64,000 bases of DNA from Salibacter halophilus (GTDB lineage Bacteria; Bacteroidota; Bacteroidia; Flavobacteriales_G; Salibacteraceae), in contig NZ_WACR01000010.1 of NCBI RefSeq assembly GCF_008806325.1, forward strand, positions 1 through 64,000. Reading direction: 5' to 3'. Both the position numbers and the translations under genes were made by a program. Shown one piece after another: positions 44,341 through 54,157 of the stretch. The notes beneath the pieces are model-generated. The model saw nothing but the letters and a program-made list of their open reading frames with translations, made no database searches and was not told the origin of the DNA. Numbering within the stretch: the first letter of the stretch is position 1; each line of letters begins with the position of its first letter.

Positions 44341-45341
44341 CAATTTCTTTCCATTTTATTGATCGACAAACCAAAGCTCACAGCATGTTGTACGCCAAGA
44401 TAATTGGTCGGGTTTACTGCGTAGTTGATTTGCATCGGGTGAGCACCTATGCTGTGACGTATCCCAATTCCAAAAGTCGGGAAGCGCTGACCAAGCACAT
44501 TGAACTTGTATCCGGCTCTCACCTGTAAAAGATCTAAATACTGGTATTCAGCTCCAATTCGGTAGTTTTCAGCGTTGTCATTTGGGTGGTTCAATTCAAA
44601 TGTTGTGAGTAGCGCGTGATTACCAACTTCAACCGGCTTCATGGAAACGCCTAATTTGAACACGTTCGGAACCGTGTAATTGTCGAGGCTCATGCCTGAT
44701 CTATTGAAATCAACTTCTCGTTCATCTCCACTGAGTGATGAACTTCCACTGAAGTTTTGCATCATCACGGCAAATGATAAATCTTTAAAATCGGTGTTGT
44801 ATTTGAAGCCCACATCAACTGCCGCAGTGTGATTGTAATATTCTGCTAGTTGCTCGTAGATGTACTTCATGGTTACACCAAAAGAAAACTGATCACTGAG
44901 AATTTTGCTGTATGTCAATCCGGCTGCTAAATTGTTAGCGTAGGTTTTTTGTCCGGTTCCCATCGGTTGAAATTCCGTTCTCACTTCCATCGCTCCTGAG
45001 TTGAGCGTGTTGACCGTAATGCCAAATGAAGATGCGCTTTTTGTCGGGATAATGGCTGTTACCAATCCCTGGTTAGCTCCGGCTCCAACGAAGTAGTTGG
45101 AAACGCCAAATGAGAGATCTTTCACTTCTGATACTGAAGCGGGGTTTGTGTAAACCGACATGATGTCTCCCGGCAATGCAACAGAAGCTCCGCCCATTGC
45201 AACAGATCGTGGATTCATATCATTTTTCAAAAAGCTCAGTGTTGAGAGGCCGGCTCTTTGCCCACCAAAGTTGGGTAGGATCTGACCGAAAGCCTGAGCT
45301 GAAATAATGATCAATGCGATATGTACTATAAATTTCTTCAT
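44340..45341 (-). CDS. PorV/PorQ-family outer-membrane protein
   Basis: 333 residues with signal peptide (FIVHIALIIISAQAFGQ) and a FadL-like 14-strand barrel: NPRSVAMGGASVALPGDIMS, VYTNPASVSEVKDLSFGVS and IGAHPMQINYAVNPTNYLG. PorV shuttles T9SS cargo from the translocon; this member lies in a T9SS-cargo/TonB locus and may do the same for the local proteins. It abuts the TonB receptor upstream (1 shared nt) and the propeller lipoprotein downstream. Word GGATCTGACC at 45278. Confidence 0.85.
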   Translation of the reverse strand: MKKFIVHIALIIISAQAFGQILPNFGGQRAGLSTLSFLKNDMNPRSVAMGGASVALPGDIMSVYTNPASVSEVKDLSFGVSNYFVGAGANQGLVTAIIPTKSASSFGITVNTLNSGAMEVRTEFQPMGTGQKTYANNLAAGLTYSKILSDQFSFGVTMKYIYEQLAEYYNHTAAVDVGFKYNTDFKDLSFAVMMQNFSGSSSLSGDEREVDFNRSGMSLDNYTVPNVFKLGVSMKPVEVGNHALLTTFELNHPNDNAENYRIGAEYQYLDLLQVRAGYKFNVLGQRFPTFGIGIRHSIGAHPMQINYAVNPTNYLGVQHAVSFGLSINKMERN

Positions 45342-48232
45342 TAGAATTTAAAGCTTATGCCGTACAACAATTGACGCGGAGGTAGGTAACGTGCGGGATT
45401 ATTGGGTAGAGCTCCAGTTTCCTGCGGACCTAAGTAACGCGGATCACGGTAGCTGTTTGTTACAGGGTCACCCTGCTCATAAGCTGTTCCGGTTACCGGG
45501 TTCACGATTTGAGCTCGTTTGTTATCGAGTGCATTACGCAATTCAATACTGAGTGTAATGCCTGTTTTGCTGTTATCGTTGAAGTAGAAAGTTTTGGAAA
45601 CTTTGATGTCTGTGCTGATCCACGGTGTTCCGATTTCCTGCAGGTAACGGTCGTTATCCGGTGCGTAAATCGGGCGGCCTAGGTCATTTGTTCCCACTTG
45701 TTCAACGGGTGTGTAGCGATAGCCGCTGCGGTAACTCTGCTTGAGGAAAACTCTCCATCCGCCAAGACTGTATCCCCAAAGTTTGAGTGTGCTATCCGGT
45801 GAGAATGTAACTCCTCCGTTGAAGTTCCACGGGCGATCAAATGCGAGGTATTGTTCGCGGGTTAACTCGACTTCACCATTTTGCTCAATTTGAAGTCCGG
45901 CCTCACGAGCAGAGTTCGATTTACCACGAGCAACCTGATAGGTTCCGTTAGCAAATGCTTTGAAATGCTCGCCAATACGGAGGAAAACACCGAGCTCAAC
46001 ACCTTGTATTTTGGCGTAATCCTGGTTGATATACATCTGCTTACTAACCGGGCGACCAGTTTGATCTTCTACCAAAACTCGTCTCGATACGATGTAATCA
46101 AAACGGTTGTTGTTAAATGCTGAAAGCGTGAAAGCTAGATCTTTCGTGAGCTGAGACTTCATCCCAACTTCATAAGAAACGTTCACCTCAGGATTGATAT
46201 TCGGGTTTCCGAGGTTGCTCAGGAATGAGCGGTCCTGGAAGTCAGGGTCTAATCCCTGATAAACAAATCGTGGGTGAGGTAAGCGCATCGAGTGGCTGTA
46301 GTTGAAATAGAGCACGTTGTTTTCTGTAACCGGGAAAGAAACGTTGATACGTGGTAACAATCTCGCTTTCCAGCGTTGACCAAACAAACCAAATGTTTCT
46401 TCTTCATAATTCTGACGAACCTGATCGACAACAGGAGAATTAGGATTCTCTACTGCATCATCAGCGAATTTACCCGGTGCCCAATAATTGAGTCGCATAC
46501 CGAGTGTAGCGATAATTCCTTTGTAAGTGATGACATCCTGAGCGAAGAGACCTCCGTTCATGGCGTTTACACTCCAAATATCGAATGAACTCCCGATACT
46601 TCTGTTAGGTGTTGTTGTGTTCTCATCGATCCTGATTGGAGCTCCAACCCACGGACGCGTAACATCAACCCACTGGTATCCTGTGAACTTGTGTTCGTGG
46701 CCAAATGTGATCTTGTGAATTTTACTGTTCGGGTAAAAACGGAACTTGTATTTGAGTGTGTATTCCTGTGCGTAGTGATCGTGCCATAATGAAGAAATAC
46801 CTCCGTTATTGATCAACCACGGTGATGGAATTGTATAAACGATTTCATCGCCCGGATTGTAGAGTTGAACTGGATCAGTAATAATCGATTGCTCATCGAG
46901 AATTTGATCAACAGTTTCGGTTCTGAATGGGCGACCGTTTGCGTCTGCTCTCAGGTTTGTAAAGAGTCGGCCAACAGAAACGTCAAGGTTCCACTTATCA
47001 TTTAAAAAGTGGTTAAAGTTCAGAGCCGTTAGGTTTGAGTGGTGCGTGTAGGTTGTGGCATTGTCGAGGTTTAAACTTCTGCGGAATTGAAAACCGGGAA
47101 GGAGAATCGCATCAAACCCCACAATTTGAAGTGTTCTTGTATTTTGGTTGATGTTGAGGCTGTGCTGATTGGTGAGTGAAAGTCTCGTCCCTTCTTTTAT
47201 TTGCCACGATAACTTGAGCGTGTGCGACCAGTTGTTGCGTTGACGGGGAGCCCAAAATTTTCCCTGGTTCAAGGGATCAATAACATTATCATTCAGCCAG
47301 TCATTTCCTGATCGATTGTAATTCGTTCTTAGGATACTACTTTCGAGTTGATTGGCAGTCGGCCCAAAGTAGTTGTCACTCATGATCGACTGAATGGCTG
47401 TAAAGAACTTCACCTTCTTTTTTGTTCCGGGAACTGGTCCGCCCATGTTGAGCTCGATGATATCAGTATTCCAGGAGTAAGCATTGTCTTTATCAAAGCC
47501 GAGGTTGTCGCGTTGCCAGCTACCACCAATTTGGAACTTGTCACCACCTTCGCGAATTTTCGTTGAGATAACCCCAGCCGAACTACCGCCAAACTCAGCT
47601 CCCTGGCCACCGGTAATTACTGTTACATCAGCCGCTGCATTTGCTGATACATCTGCACCCGAACCACTACCTGCCAGCGGATCCTGAGCTGAGATTCCAT
47701 CGATCAAATATTCGGTTTCGTAAACACGACCACCTCGGATCTGAATACCATCAGTTGTTGTGTTGACACCGGCCTGCATACTCACAACTTCCTTGACATC
47801 GCGAACGTTCATCTCCTCGATGTCGTCCTGCCCGATGCTCACTTCAGATTTTCCAGATTCGAGGTCAACGAGGTTTGCTTCACCAACAATTGTTACCTCC
47901 TGAAGCGTTTGTGAGCGCGGTTCAAGCGATGCATCCAATTTAGTGGTTTCACCATCTTTAATCGTTATCCCGTTGAAAACCTTAGCCGCAAAACCGATGA
48001 ACGATATCTTGATCGAGTAGTCACCCGGCTTGATATCTTTAATCTCGTATTTGCCGTCAACATCAGCCGATGTCCCTTTATAAGTCCCCACAATTTGCAC
48101 GGTGGCACCAATCAGTGGCTGTCCCGTTTCACTATCTGTGAGGGTTCCTTTTAGTTTTCCCTGAGCTGTTACGGTCAGAACCGAAAGCAACAAGCCGAGG
48201 GTCGCGATGATGTGTTTACCAGTCAAATTCAT
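45341..48232 (-). CDS. TonB-dependent outer-membrane transporter with carboxypeptidase-like N-domain
   Basis: 963 residues: signal peptide (IIATLGLLLSVLTVTAQG), a CarboxypepD_reg-like domain (about 25-110: GTLTDSETGQPLIGATVQIV), plug (about 120-270, with QTLQEVTIVGEANLV and TDGIQIRGGRVYETEYLIDG), and a 22-strand barrel. Imports a large ligand with TonB energy; not a SusC with a neighbouring SusD, so the substrate is not obviously a glycan. Surrounded by a surface nuclease-like set. Overlaps the upstream lipoprotein gene by 17 nt. Word at 48173. Confidence 0.93.
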   Translation of the reverse strand: MNLTGKHIIATLGLLLSVLTVTAQGKLKGTLTDSETGQPLIGATVQIVGTYKGTSADVDGKYEIKDIKPGDYSIKISFIGFAAKVFNGITIKDGETTKLDASLEPRSQTLQEVTIVGEANLVDLESGKSEVSIGQDDIEEMNVRDVKEVVSMQAGVNTTTDGIQIRGGRVYETEYLIDGISAQDPLAGSGSGADVSANAAADVTVITGGQGAEFGGSSAGVISTKIREGGDKFQIGGSWQRDNLGFDKDNAYSWNTDIIELNMGGPVPGTKKKVKFFTAIQSIMSDNYFGPTANQLESSILRTNYNRSGNDWLNDNVIDPLNQGKFWAPRQRNNWSHTLKLSWQIKEGTRLSLTNQHSLNINQNTRTLQIVGFDAILLPGFQFRRSLNLDNATTYTHHSNLTALNFNHFLNDKWNLDVSVGRLFTNLRADANGRPFRTETVDQILDEQSIITDPVQLYNPGDEIVYTIPSPWLINNGGISSLWHDHYAQEYTLKYKFRFYPNSKIHKITFGHEHKFTGYQWVDVTRPWVGAPIRIDENTTTPNRSIGSSFDIWSVNAMNGGLFAQDVITYKGIIATLGMRLNYWAPGKFADDAVENPNSPVVDQVRQNYEEETFGLFGQRWKARLLPRINVSFPVTENNVLYFNYSHSMRLPHPRFVYQGLDPDFQDRSFLSNLGNPNINPEVNVSYEVGMKSQLTKDLAFTLSAFNNNRFDYIVSRRVLVEDQTGRPVSKQMYINQDYAKIQGVELGVFLRIGEHFKAFANGTYQVARGKSNSAREAGLQIEQNGEVELTREQYLAFDRPWNFNGGVTFSPDSTLKLWGYSLGGWRVFLKQSYRSGYRYTPVEQVGTNDLGRPIYAPDNDRYLQEIGTPWISTDIKVSKTFYFNDNSKTGITLSIELRNALDNKRAQIVNPVTGTAYEQGDPVTNSYRDPRYLGPQETGALPNNPARYLPPRQLLYGISFKF

Positions 48233-49652
48233 CATTCAGTATTGTGTCAAATAGGTTTTCCAAATTTTGTTGGTTACCGCTCAACGTGTAGAGTTCAACA
48301 GCGAAAAGTATTTGGTTGACGTTGTTATTTGCGCCTGTTCTTTTTATTCCGATTACGTTGTCGCTCCAATTTTGGTAGTTATTAAAATTGGCGAAGTAAA
48401 ACGGCTCTGCATCGGCAGTGGGAACTACCGGATCCATACTGAATACAACTGATCCTGATTTGAGATTTGGATAGTTGCTGTCATTCGAGTACACGGTACT
48501 GTCTGGATAGAGATCAGCACTTCCCGGACCGGTTGAAAGCTCCTCAAATGGAAGAACTCCGGCAATTGCGCTGAGATCTTGTCCACTGGTGAATGAAGTC
48601 GTGATGAATAGTTTTCCTCCGTCATTCGTAAACTCGAGTAGAGAAGGAGTGGCAAAATTTAAAAGCAGTCCTTCCTGTTGGTTGTTCAGATTAGTGAAAA
48701 TTTGCGAATCCGTATTGAAGAATACCTTATCAAATTGTTGGATAAGCAACTTAAATGTTGGGTTGAAATAACGCGGTAGTCTCGTGTTCTGACTGATATT
48801 GTAAATGTTGTAATTCGGGTAAACATTGTTGAGGATAGAGCGGTATTGATCAGTAACGGTTTCCGGCTGACCGGTAACCATCAATAAATCAGAGTTGATG
48901 TCGCGGAAGAATACTGTATTCGAAGTATCAGGTTCACTTTCCTTTCCTGCAATATCAGCTACTTTGATGTAAAATGTGTTTGAGTCACCGTTGATAAAGC
49001 CATCAATTGTGGCATTTGGTGAATCTTCCTGGCCGATGTAAATATCAGCAGATTGTTGTCCTTGTTGATCAGGTTGGGAGGGAACAACAGAAATGAGGTT
49101 TGTTCCCTGGCTGAAGTCGAGTTCTGACCACGAGCCGTTATTTGCTTTGATATAAGCTTTTTCGAGTGTTTCGAAACCATCCGGGTCTGTTCCTTCCCAA
49201 TCGAAAGAAAGAACAACTAATGTGCTGTCACCTTTGATGGTGCTGTTGTCGATGGTCGCTATTGGAGTACTGTTTTTGATTGGAACCGAAAGTATAGCAG
49301 GACTCTGATCGATATTGTCATCATTGTCGATTGCGCGTACGGCAAATTCTATGTCGGCTGAGTCACTCCCGGCTGGAATGCTGAACTTGAAAGTGCTATC
49401 CTGGGCGTTCGTGTACTGCCATTCGCCATCATCAATTGAAATTTCAAATCCTGTGATGTAGCCATCGGAATCGGTTCCGAACCAACTCAGTCTAACACTG
49501 CTGCTGAGGCGATCATCACCGCTGAGATCAATCGACTCAAAAGCGATTTTTGTCTCGGGATACTTATTTTCATTTCTGTCTCCTGTTTTTTCACAGGAAG
49601 AAAGAAAGGCAAGAACCACGATTGATAGTATTTGAAGATAGACTTTGTTCAT
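48216..49652 (-). CDS. Surface lipoprotein with fibronectin-III-like domains
   Basis: 478 residues. Lipobox in LQILSIVVLAFLSSC. Two Fn3/Ig-like domains (about 35-130 and 130-250: VRLSWFGTDSDGYITGFEIS; LSFDWEGTDPDGFE), then a second half (about 255-478) starting LLMVTGQPETVTDQYRSIL that resembles a glutamine-amidotransferase-like or Rossmann sensor fold; I cannot assign it. Directly precedes and overlaps the TonB receptor gene, so it may be the ligand-binding partner in place of SusD. A terminator separates it from the OB-fold gene upstream. Confidence 0.8.
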   Translation of the reverse strand: MNKVYLQILSIVVLAFLSSCEKTGDRNENKYPETKIAFESIDLSGDDRLSSSVRLSWFGTDSDGYITGFEISIDDGEWQYTNAQDSTFKFSIPAGSDSADIEFAVRAIDNDDNIDQSPAILSVPIKNSTPIATIDNSTIKGDSTLVVLSFDWEGTDPDGFETLEKAYIKANNGSWSELDFSQGTNLISVVPSQPDQQGQQSADIYIGQEDSPNATIDGFINGDSNTFYIKVADIAGKESEPDTSNTVFFRDINSDLLMVTGQPETVTDQYRSILNNVYPNYNIYNISQNTRLPRYFNPTFKLLIQQFDKVFFNTDSQIFTNLNNQQEGLLLNFATPSLLEFTNDGGKLFITTSFTSGQDLSAIAGVLPFEELSTGPGSADLYPDSTVYSNDSNYPNLKSGSVVFSMDPVVPTADAEPFYFANFNNYQNWSDNVIGIKRTGANNNVNQILFAVELYTLSGNQQNLENLFDTILNDEFDW

Positions 49653-49715
49653 CAGCTTAAAATCTATACACGAAACGATCAGTTGATTTGAATGCGTTTC
49701 TTAAAAGGATTAAAA

Positions 49716-49757
49716 GAAAACGTCTGCCATTGATTGACTCAACAGCAGACGTTTTAT
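49716..49757. terminator. Bidirectional-looking hairpin between the lipoprotein and OB-fold genes
   Basis: AAAACGTCTGC and GCAGACGTTTT form a perfect 11-bp stem with a 17-nt loop; on the minus strand the second arm runs into TTTTCTTTT. It lies 10 nt past the stop of the OB-fold gene and splits the surface locus into two transcripts or attenuates it. Confidence 0.8.
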
Positions 49758-49766
49758 AAAATATGG

Positions 49767-52022
49767 TTATTGAATAATGATCTTTTCAGTTTGAACTTTT
49801 ACACCCTCAGTTTTGATAACTGCGAGGTAAACGCCAGCCTGTAGGTTAGCAATGTCAATTTGGTTCTGACCGTTATTCACGCGAACTGTTTTTACATTGC
49901 GACCGCTCAGGTCGTAAAGTTCAACTGTTGTAAGATCCTGAGCACCTTTTACGCGAACGTTCAATCTGTTGCTCGCAGGATTTGGATAAAGAGCCGTTTC
50001 AACAGTGTTTCCGTTGATTACAGCAAGACCAGTTGGTAATTGAGTATCTTCAAGTTGTGCAGAATCCAAAGGAACGCTAAACCCGATAATATCATCGTTG
50101 TTACGTGGAGTGAGCTTATAGTCTTCATATCTCGAAGTCATAACACCGCGAATAGCATCCATTGATTGAGTTGTGTCAGTTAATATGTGATCTACTTCTA
50201 AGATACTTTGTTGAACTGTGTCTTGCGTAACAACAGAAACATAAAGTGATGAGAAGTTTTGTTCTGCTTCAATACCTGACATTACCAGTGAAGACTGATC
50301 ATTTGGAGCTTGATCAATCGAGGATACCATCCATGATCCATAATAATCATAAAAGTCGTCAGTAACATGAATTCTGTTGTTAATAGAACTGTACTCAACC
50401 AACATTCCTTCGTATTTTTCCCAGCCTCTGTTGGCTTTAGATGCTGTGTCAGCTGGATCGAGAACGATTGGTGAAATTGTATCGAGCGTTGTGGAGTCAA
50501 TTGATACAATATCTGAAACATTTAGTTGAGTTACTTCCTGGCCGGTTTCCTGTACAGTTCCGGTTACAGTCACGATATTATGACGTTGGAGTTCTGCCAG
50601 TTGAAGAGCTCCAACAAGCATAATGCCACCAAACTCACTTGCGTTTTGGTCCTGAATATAAACATATCCAAGGTCGTAATCCTTTAAAGAAGCAGTTACG
50701 ACACCTGTTACAGTCACTTCTTCACCTACAAAGCTGGAAGCATCGTTTTGGTTTGGATATGGAATATATTGAAGATCGTAAATTGAAAGTCCATTATCAC
50801 GAACCGTGTAGAATTCAACATTTTGTTGTTGTCCGGCATTTGTGATTGGGAAATAAGACATGTTTCCGTCATTGTCCTCTGCTTCGATGTAATAACCTAC
50901 TGTTGTGCCATCTCCCTGAGCAGGAATAGTAGCTTCATAAGTATCAGCACTTGTATTGCTCATATTTACTGACGTGAAATTAACAGAGCCTGCATTGAGG
51001 TTTGTTGAGTAATAAAGCGTAGTGTTTACAACAGATCCATCAGGGTCAACAATGTCAGCTGAAATTGTTACGTCATCTGAAGAAGTTGGAATGGCTACAT
51101 CTTTCTCAACATTAGTTATAATAGCTGGAGAAATACCACGAACAATGTCGGAATTATAAACTGGTGATATTCTGTAGCCACCTGAAAAGTCTTCTGGTCC
51201 AAAGCATCCATTAGAATTATGGTCAATAATTCCTCTTAACGTATCTAATACCTGGCCAGGTTGGAGAGGTGTAAAAGAACCGTTAGCTACTGGTGAATTT
51301 GGATTGTAAGTGGACCAATTGCTATTTTTCATTCCTAAAAACTTGTCATAGATCCAAATTAGATTTCCACTTTGGTCTTGGACAATATATTGGTTTCTGG
51401 TATCTCCACTTGATGTATATGATTCATCAGTTACAACTGTCAAATTAGTAAGCTCAACATAAGATCCTTCCCATTGCTCTCCAGTTTCAATTTGATTGTT
51501 CCCATTTCCATCCTGAAGATCTGAAAGGTTAATACTAACCGGATTGATTTCGTTTACAGAAATACCAGGAACAACAATATGTGTTTGAGTGTTTGTTAAA
51601 GGATAAATCTGAGTTTCATTGTCGTAAGCATCAACTATGCCGGTAATATAAACAAGTTGATTTGCTGGAATATTATTAAGCGTACTAGCAGTAATAGTAT
51701 TATTATTTTCATCTTCCCAGTAACCATGAATTTGAACGCCATGGAATGGGCCGCCAGCTCCCTGATTCATCGTGTCCACGATGTTTAAAAGTGGACGTTG
51801 GCCTGTTGGAGAGCTGCCAGATGCTAATTCTGAGTATCCACCCGGAGTAACAACATAACCGGCAACGGTTACGGTATCACCGAGGTATGAGCTCGTGTCG
51901 TTGCAGCTTTGTAAGCTGCTCTGGTCAACGTACTGGATGTCGTACACGCTAACCGTGTCAAACTGGGCCTGCGCTGTTGCAAGTCCCAAAAATGCTGCTG
52001 CGCTGAGTAGTAATTGTTTCAT
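49767..52022 (-). CDS. T9SS-secreted protein with two OB-fold (YhcR-like) domains
   Basis: 751 residues from the ATG at 52022. Signal peptide KQLLLSAAAFLGLATAQAQ. Two OB-fold modules of the kind found N-terminal to EEP domains in secreted nucleases: VSVYDIQYVDQSSLQSC with VTVAGYVVTPGG (about 22-300), and LSIYDLQYIPYPNQNDASS with EEVTVTGVVTAS (about 405-640). A Big/Fn3-like domain lies between. The tail (ALYPNPASNRLNVRVKGA to TEKIIIQ) is a type A T9SS sorting signal. It lacks the EEP catalytic domain, which is encoded by the first gene of this locus. Word GGTTCTGACC at 49862. Confidence 0.85.
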   Translation of the reverse strand: MKQLLLSAAAFLGLATAQAQFDTVSVYDIQYVDQSSLQSCNDTSSYLGDTVTVAGYVVTPGGYSELASGSSPTGQRPLLNIVDTMNQGAGGPFHGVQIHGYWEDENNNTITASTLNNIPANQLVYITGIVDAYDNETQIYPLTNTQTHIVVPGISVNEINPVSINLSDLQDGNGNNQIETGEQWEGSYVELTNLTVVTDESYTSSGDTRNQYIVQDQSGNLIWIYDKFLGMKNSNWSTYNPNSPVANGSFTPLQPGQVLDTLRGIIDHNSNGCFGPEDFSGGYRISPVYNSDIVRGISPAIITNVEKDVAIPTSSDDVTISADIVDPDGSVVNTTLYYSTNLNAGSVNFTSVNMSNTSADTYEATIPAQGDGTTVGYYIEAEDNDGNMSYFPITNAGQQQNVEFYTVRDNGLSIYDLQYIPYPNQNDASSFVGEEVTVTGVVTASLKDYDLGYVYIQDQNASEFGGIMLVGALQLAELQRHNIVTVTGTVQETGQEVTQLNVSDIVSIDSTTLDTISPIVLDPADTASKANRGWEKYEGMLVEYSSINNRIHVTDDFYDYYGSWMVSSIDQAPNDQSSLVMSGIEAEQNFSSLYVSVVTQDTVQQSILEVDHILTDTTQSMDAIRGVMTSRYEDYKLTPRNNDDIIGFSVPLDSAQLEDTQLPTGLAVINGNTVETALYPNPASNRLNVRVKGAQDLTTVELYDLSGRNVKTVRVNNGQNQIDIANLQAGVYLAVIKTEGVKVQTEKIIIQ

Positions 52023-52033
52023 ATTTGTTTGCA

Positions 52034-54109
52034 TTATTTAATAACCATGAATTTGCCTTTGTGAATTTTTCCGGTTCCCAAATCTTCAACCGTAAAGAGG
52101 TAGAGTCCTCTCGATATAATTTGGTTGTTTTGGGAGAGTAAATCCCAGGCGTGAATACCACCTGAGAAAACGTTTTCGTCTGGATCTTCAGCTCCAAAAG
52201 TCTGGAACCATCTTATGTCTGATCCATTGTAGTCCTGGTCGTGGCGAATTTCGTCAATCAAATCACCAGCCGGGGTAAATACCCGAATTACACATTCTGC
52301 CGGTAAATTGGCGAAATACATTTTTCTACTTTCTTCCTGGAAGTTACTGGTTCCCTCCCAGGCTGCACCGCTGTAATACGGATTTGGATAAGCAAAAGGC
52401 TCTTCGCTGTCGGGATCATCGTTTACCGGAGTTCCGGTAAATACGCGTTTGAGGTTTGAAGCCGGTGAACTCTCCAGTGACTCCAAATTATTTTCGGGTT
52501 CGCCACGGTCAAATGATGTCACCGCAACTGCGTATTGCCAGCCCGGTTGTACATCATTGATTGTGTACTTGTAGTAATAAGTTTCGCCTTCAAAGGTGTA
52601 AGGCTCTTCAAGCCTAACGCTGTTGAGGCCTATGTCGTAAGCTATCCCGTTATCATCGAGGTCGTACTCGGCAATTTTGAAGAGTTCTTCTTCAAAGTCG
52701 AGATCTGATGTTCCCACAACATCAAAACCGAGTTTAGAAAGGTAAACGCGGTAGCCTTCAAAATCCTGTTCCAATGAAATAGGATCTACTGATGACTCGG
52801 CATTATCACCCCAGTAGAGCTGAATACTATCACCTTCAGCAATGACTTTTGTTTTTGGGATATCGGGTGGAGTAGGAAGGATATAGCGATCGATCTTGTT
52901 ATCACCATCGAGATCTTCATCAGGAGTCAAGATTCCATCTCCGTTTGCGTCTTCACCGAGGTATGCTGTTTGTGCCCAATCTGCATTGCGGTAGAAAATT
53001 TCGCGTTGAGCAAGTGTATTCGCACTGTTCGGATTTCCGTCTTCCTTCTTTTGCCCCATGATGAAAGCAAAAGCTAAGCTGATCGTATCACCGGGCTGGT
53101 AGTTGTAAAAGGGTCCTGCACTCACGAGATCTGAACGGTTACCAGGCTGACTGATGTCGTTTTGGATTTGATCCCAGTTTTGCTCGTAATTGAGTCCACG
53201 TGTCATTTTTTGGAAGCGCGCATTTTCACTTGTAGGGAACGCCAATGTTGCCGATCCCGAGTTGAATTGCCAGGTGTTATAATGAACATTAAAGCCCGGT
53301 GTGTTTTGCGGATTGTAGAATGCCCCGTTGTAATCGGCACCGAGGAATTTTTGACCGATGTAACTTTCCGTGAAACCAACATCACCTGCAACATCCCAGC
53401 AATAAGCCATATTCAGCGAATCGGAGTATCCGTTTCCTCCTTGAGAGTAAAAAGCAGATCCACCTGATCCTGCCGGAGTAACATTCACATTTCGGACAAC
53501 AGTATTTGACCACAGGCCAACGTACATAGAGTCGTAAGTGCGGTTTGAGTAATTTACAATATCGAAACTTACAATCACGAAAAAGTCACTAAAAGCGTAA
53601 TTCCAGTTGTAAGCTTCCATGTGAACACCAATATTCAATGGATCGTTGTGATCTGAAATAGGTGTGTTCGTTCCGGGAACCACAACATTGCTATCGGTGA
53701 AATCTGCGATGAAATCCTGTTGTGAAATAGCATTTGTCGCATAATTAGGACTGTCAAAAAGCGTTGATTTTTCGTTCAGAACCGATCCGACAGGAACTGT
53801 CATCTCAAAGCCTTGTCCGCCTGTAGCATAACCACTTGGCGCATCATAAGCTGCAGTAGAAACCTGATCGGGATTAGCTGCAATCCATATTCCGGATTCG
53901 AAAAGGTGCTCAATTCCTGAGCCTGCAGGGTACTCGCAGGAAGGGGTACCTGAGCCATCGCGATATCCTCTGAAAGCGTTTCCGAATGTTCCTACATTCG
54001 TAACATTTAGCCTCACTCTTGATGAAGAGGTTACCTTTTCGTCAAACGATTGAGACCAGCCGCTAAGCGACAGCCCCAGAATAAAAAATGATACAATTAT
54101 CTTTTTCAT
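52034..54109 (-). CDS. Large secreted protein with Fn3-like module and T9SS/FlgD-Ig-like tail
   Basis: 691 residues. Signal peptide IIVSFFILGLSLSGWSQ. Central part unknown, with a dockerin/EF-hand-like calcium loop DANGDGILTPDEDLDGDNK (about 410-430) and an Fn3-like segment around SIQLYWGDNAESSVDP. The end (FAYPNPYYSGAAWEG, RVFTPAGDLIDEIRHD, GKFMVIK) resembles FlgD-Ig/T9SS sorting tails. The -7 box TAATTTTG ends 7 nt before the ATG, suggesting little or no leader. Probably a secreted or surface scaffold; no catalytic motif seen. Confidence 0.8.
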   Translation of the reverse strand: MKKIIVSFFILGLSLSGWSQSFDEKVTSSSRVRLNVTNVGTFGNAFRGYRDGSGTPSCEYPAGSGIEHLFESGIWIAANPDQVSTAAYDAPSGYATGGQGFEMTVPVGSVLNEKSTLFDSPNYATNAISQQDFIADFTDSNVVVPGTNTPISDHNDPLNIGVHMEAYNWNYAFSDFFVIVSFDIVNYSNRTYDSMYVGLWSNTVVRNVNVTPAGSGGSAFYSQGGNGYSDSLNMAYCWDVAGDVGFTESYIGQKFLGADYNGAFYNPQNTPGFNVHYNTWQFNSGSATLAFPTSENARFQKMTRGLNYEQNWDQIQNDISQPGNRSDLVSAGPFYNYQPGDTISLAFAFIMGQKKEDGNPNSANTLAQREIFYRNADWAQTAYLGEDANGDGILTPDEDLDGDNKIDRYILPTPPDIPKTKVIAEGDSIQLYWGDNAESSVDPISLEQDFEGYRVYLSKLGFDVVGTSDLDFEEELFKIAEYDLDDNGIAYDIGLNSVRLEEPYTFEGETYYYKYTINDVQPGWQYAVAVTSFDRGEPENNLESLESSPASNLKRVFTGTPVNDDPDSEEPFAYPNPYYSGAAWEGTSNFQEESRKMYFANLPAECVIRVFTPAGDLIDEIRHDQDYNGSDIRWFQTFGAEDPDENVFSGGIHAWDLLSQNNQIISRGLYLFTVEDLGTGKIHKGKFMVIK

Positions 54110-54116
54110 TTCGCGG

Positions 54117-54124
54117 CAAAATTA
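54117..54124 (-). promoter_or_regulatory. -7 box directly before the large secreted protein gene
   Basis: Minus strand TAATTTTG with C following, exact box; only 7 nt separate it from the ATG at 54109. Confidence 0.55.
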
Positions 54125-54157
54125 CCTTTGAATATTTCCCTGATTGTTAGGTTAAGA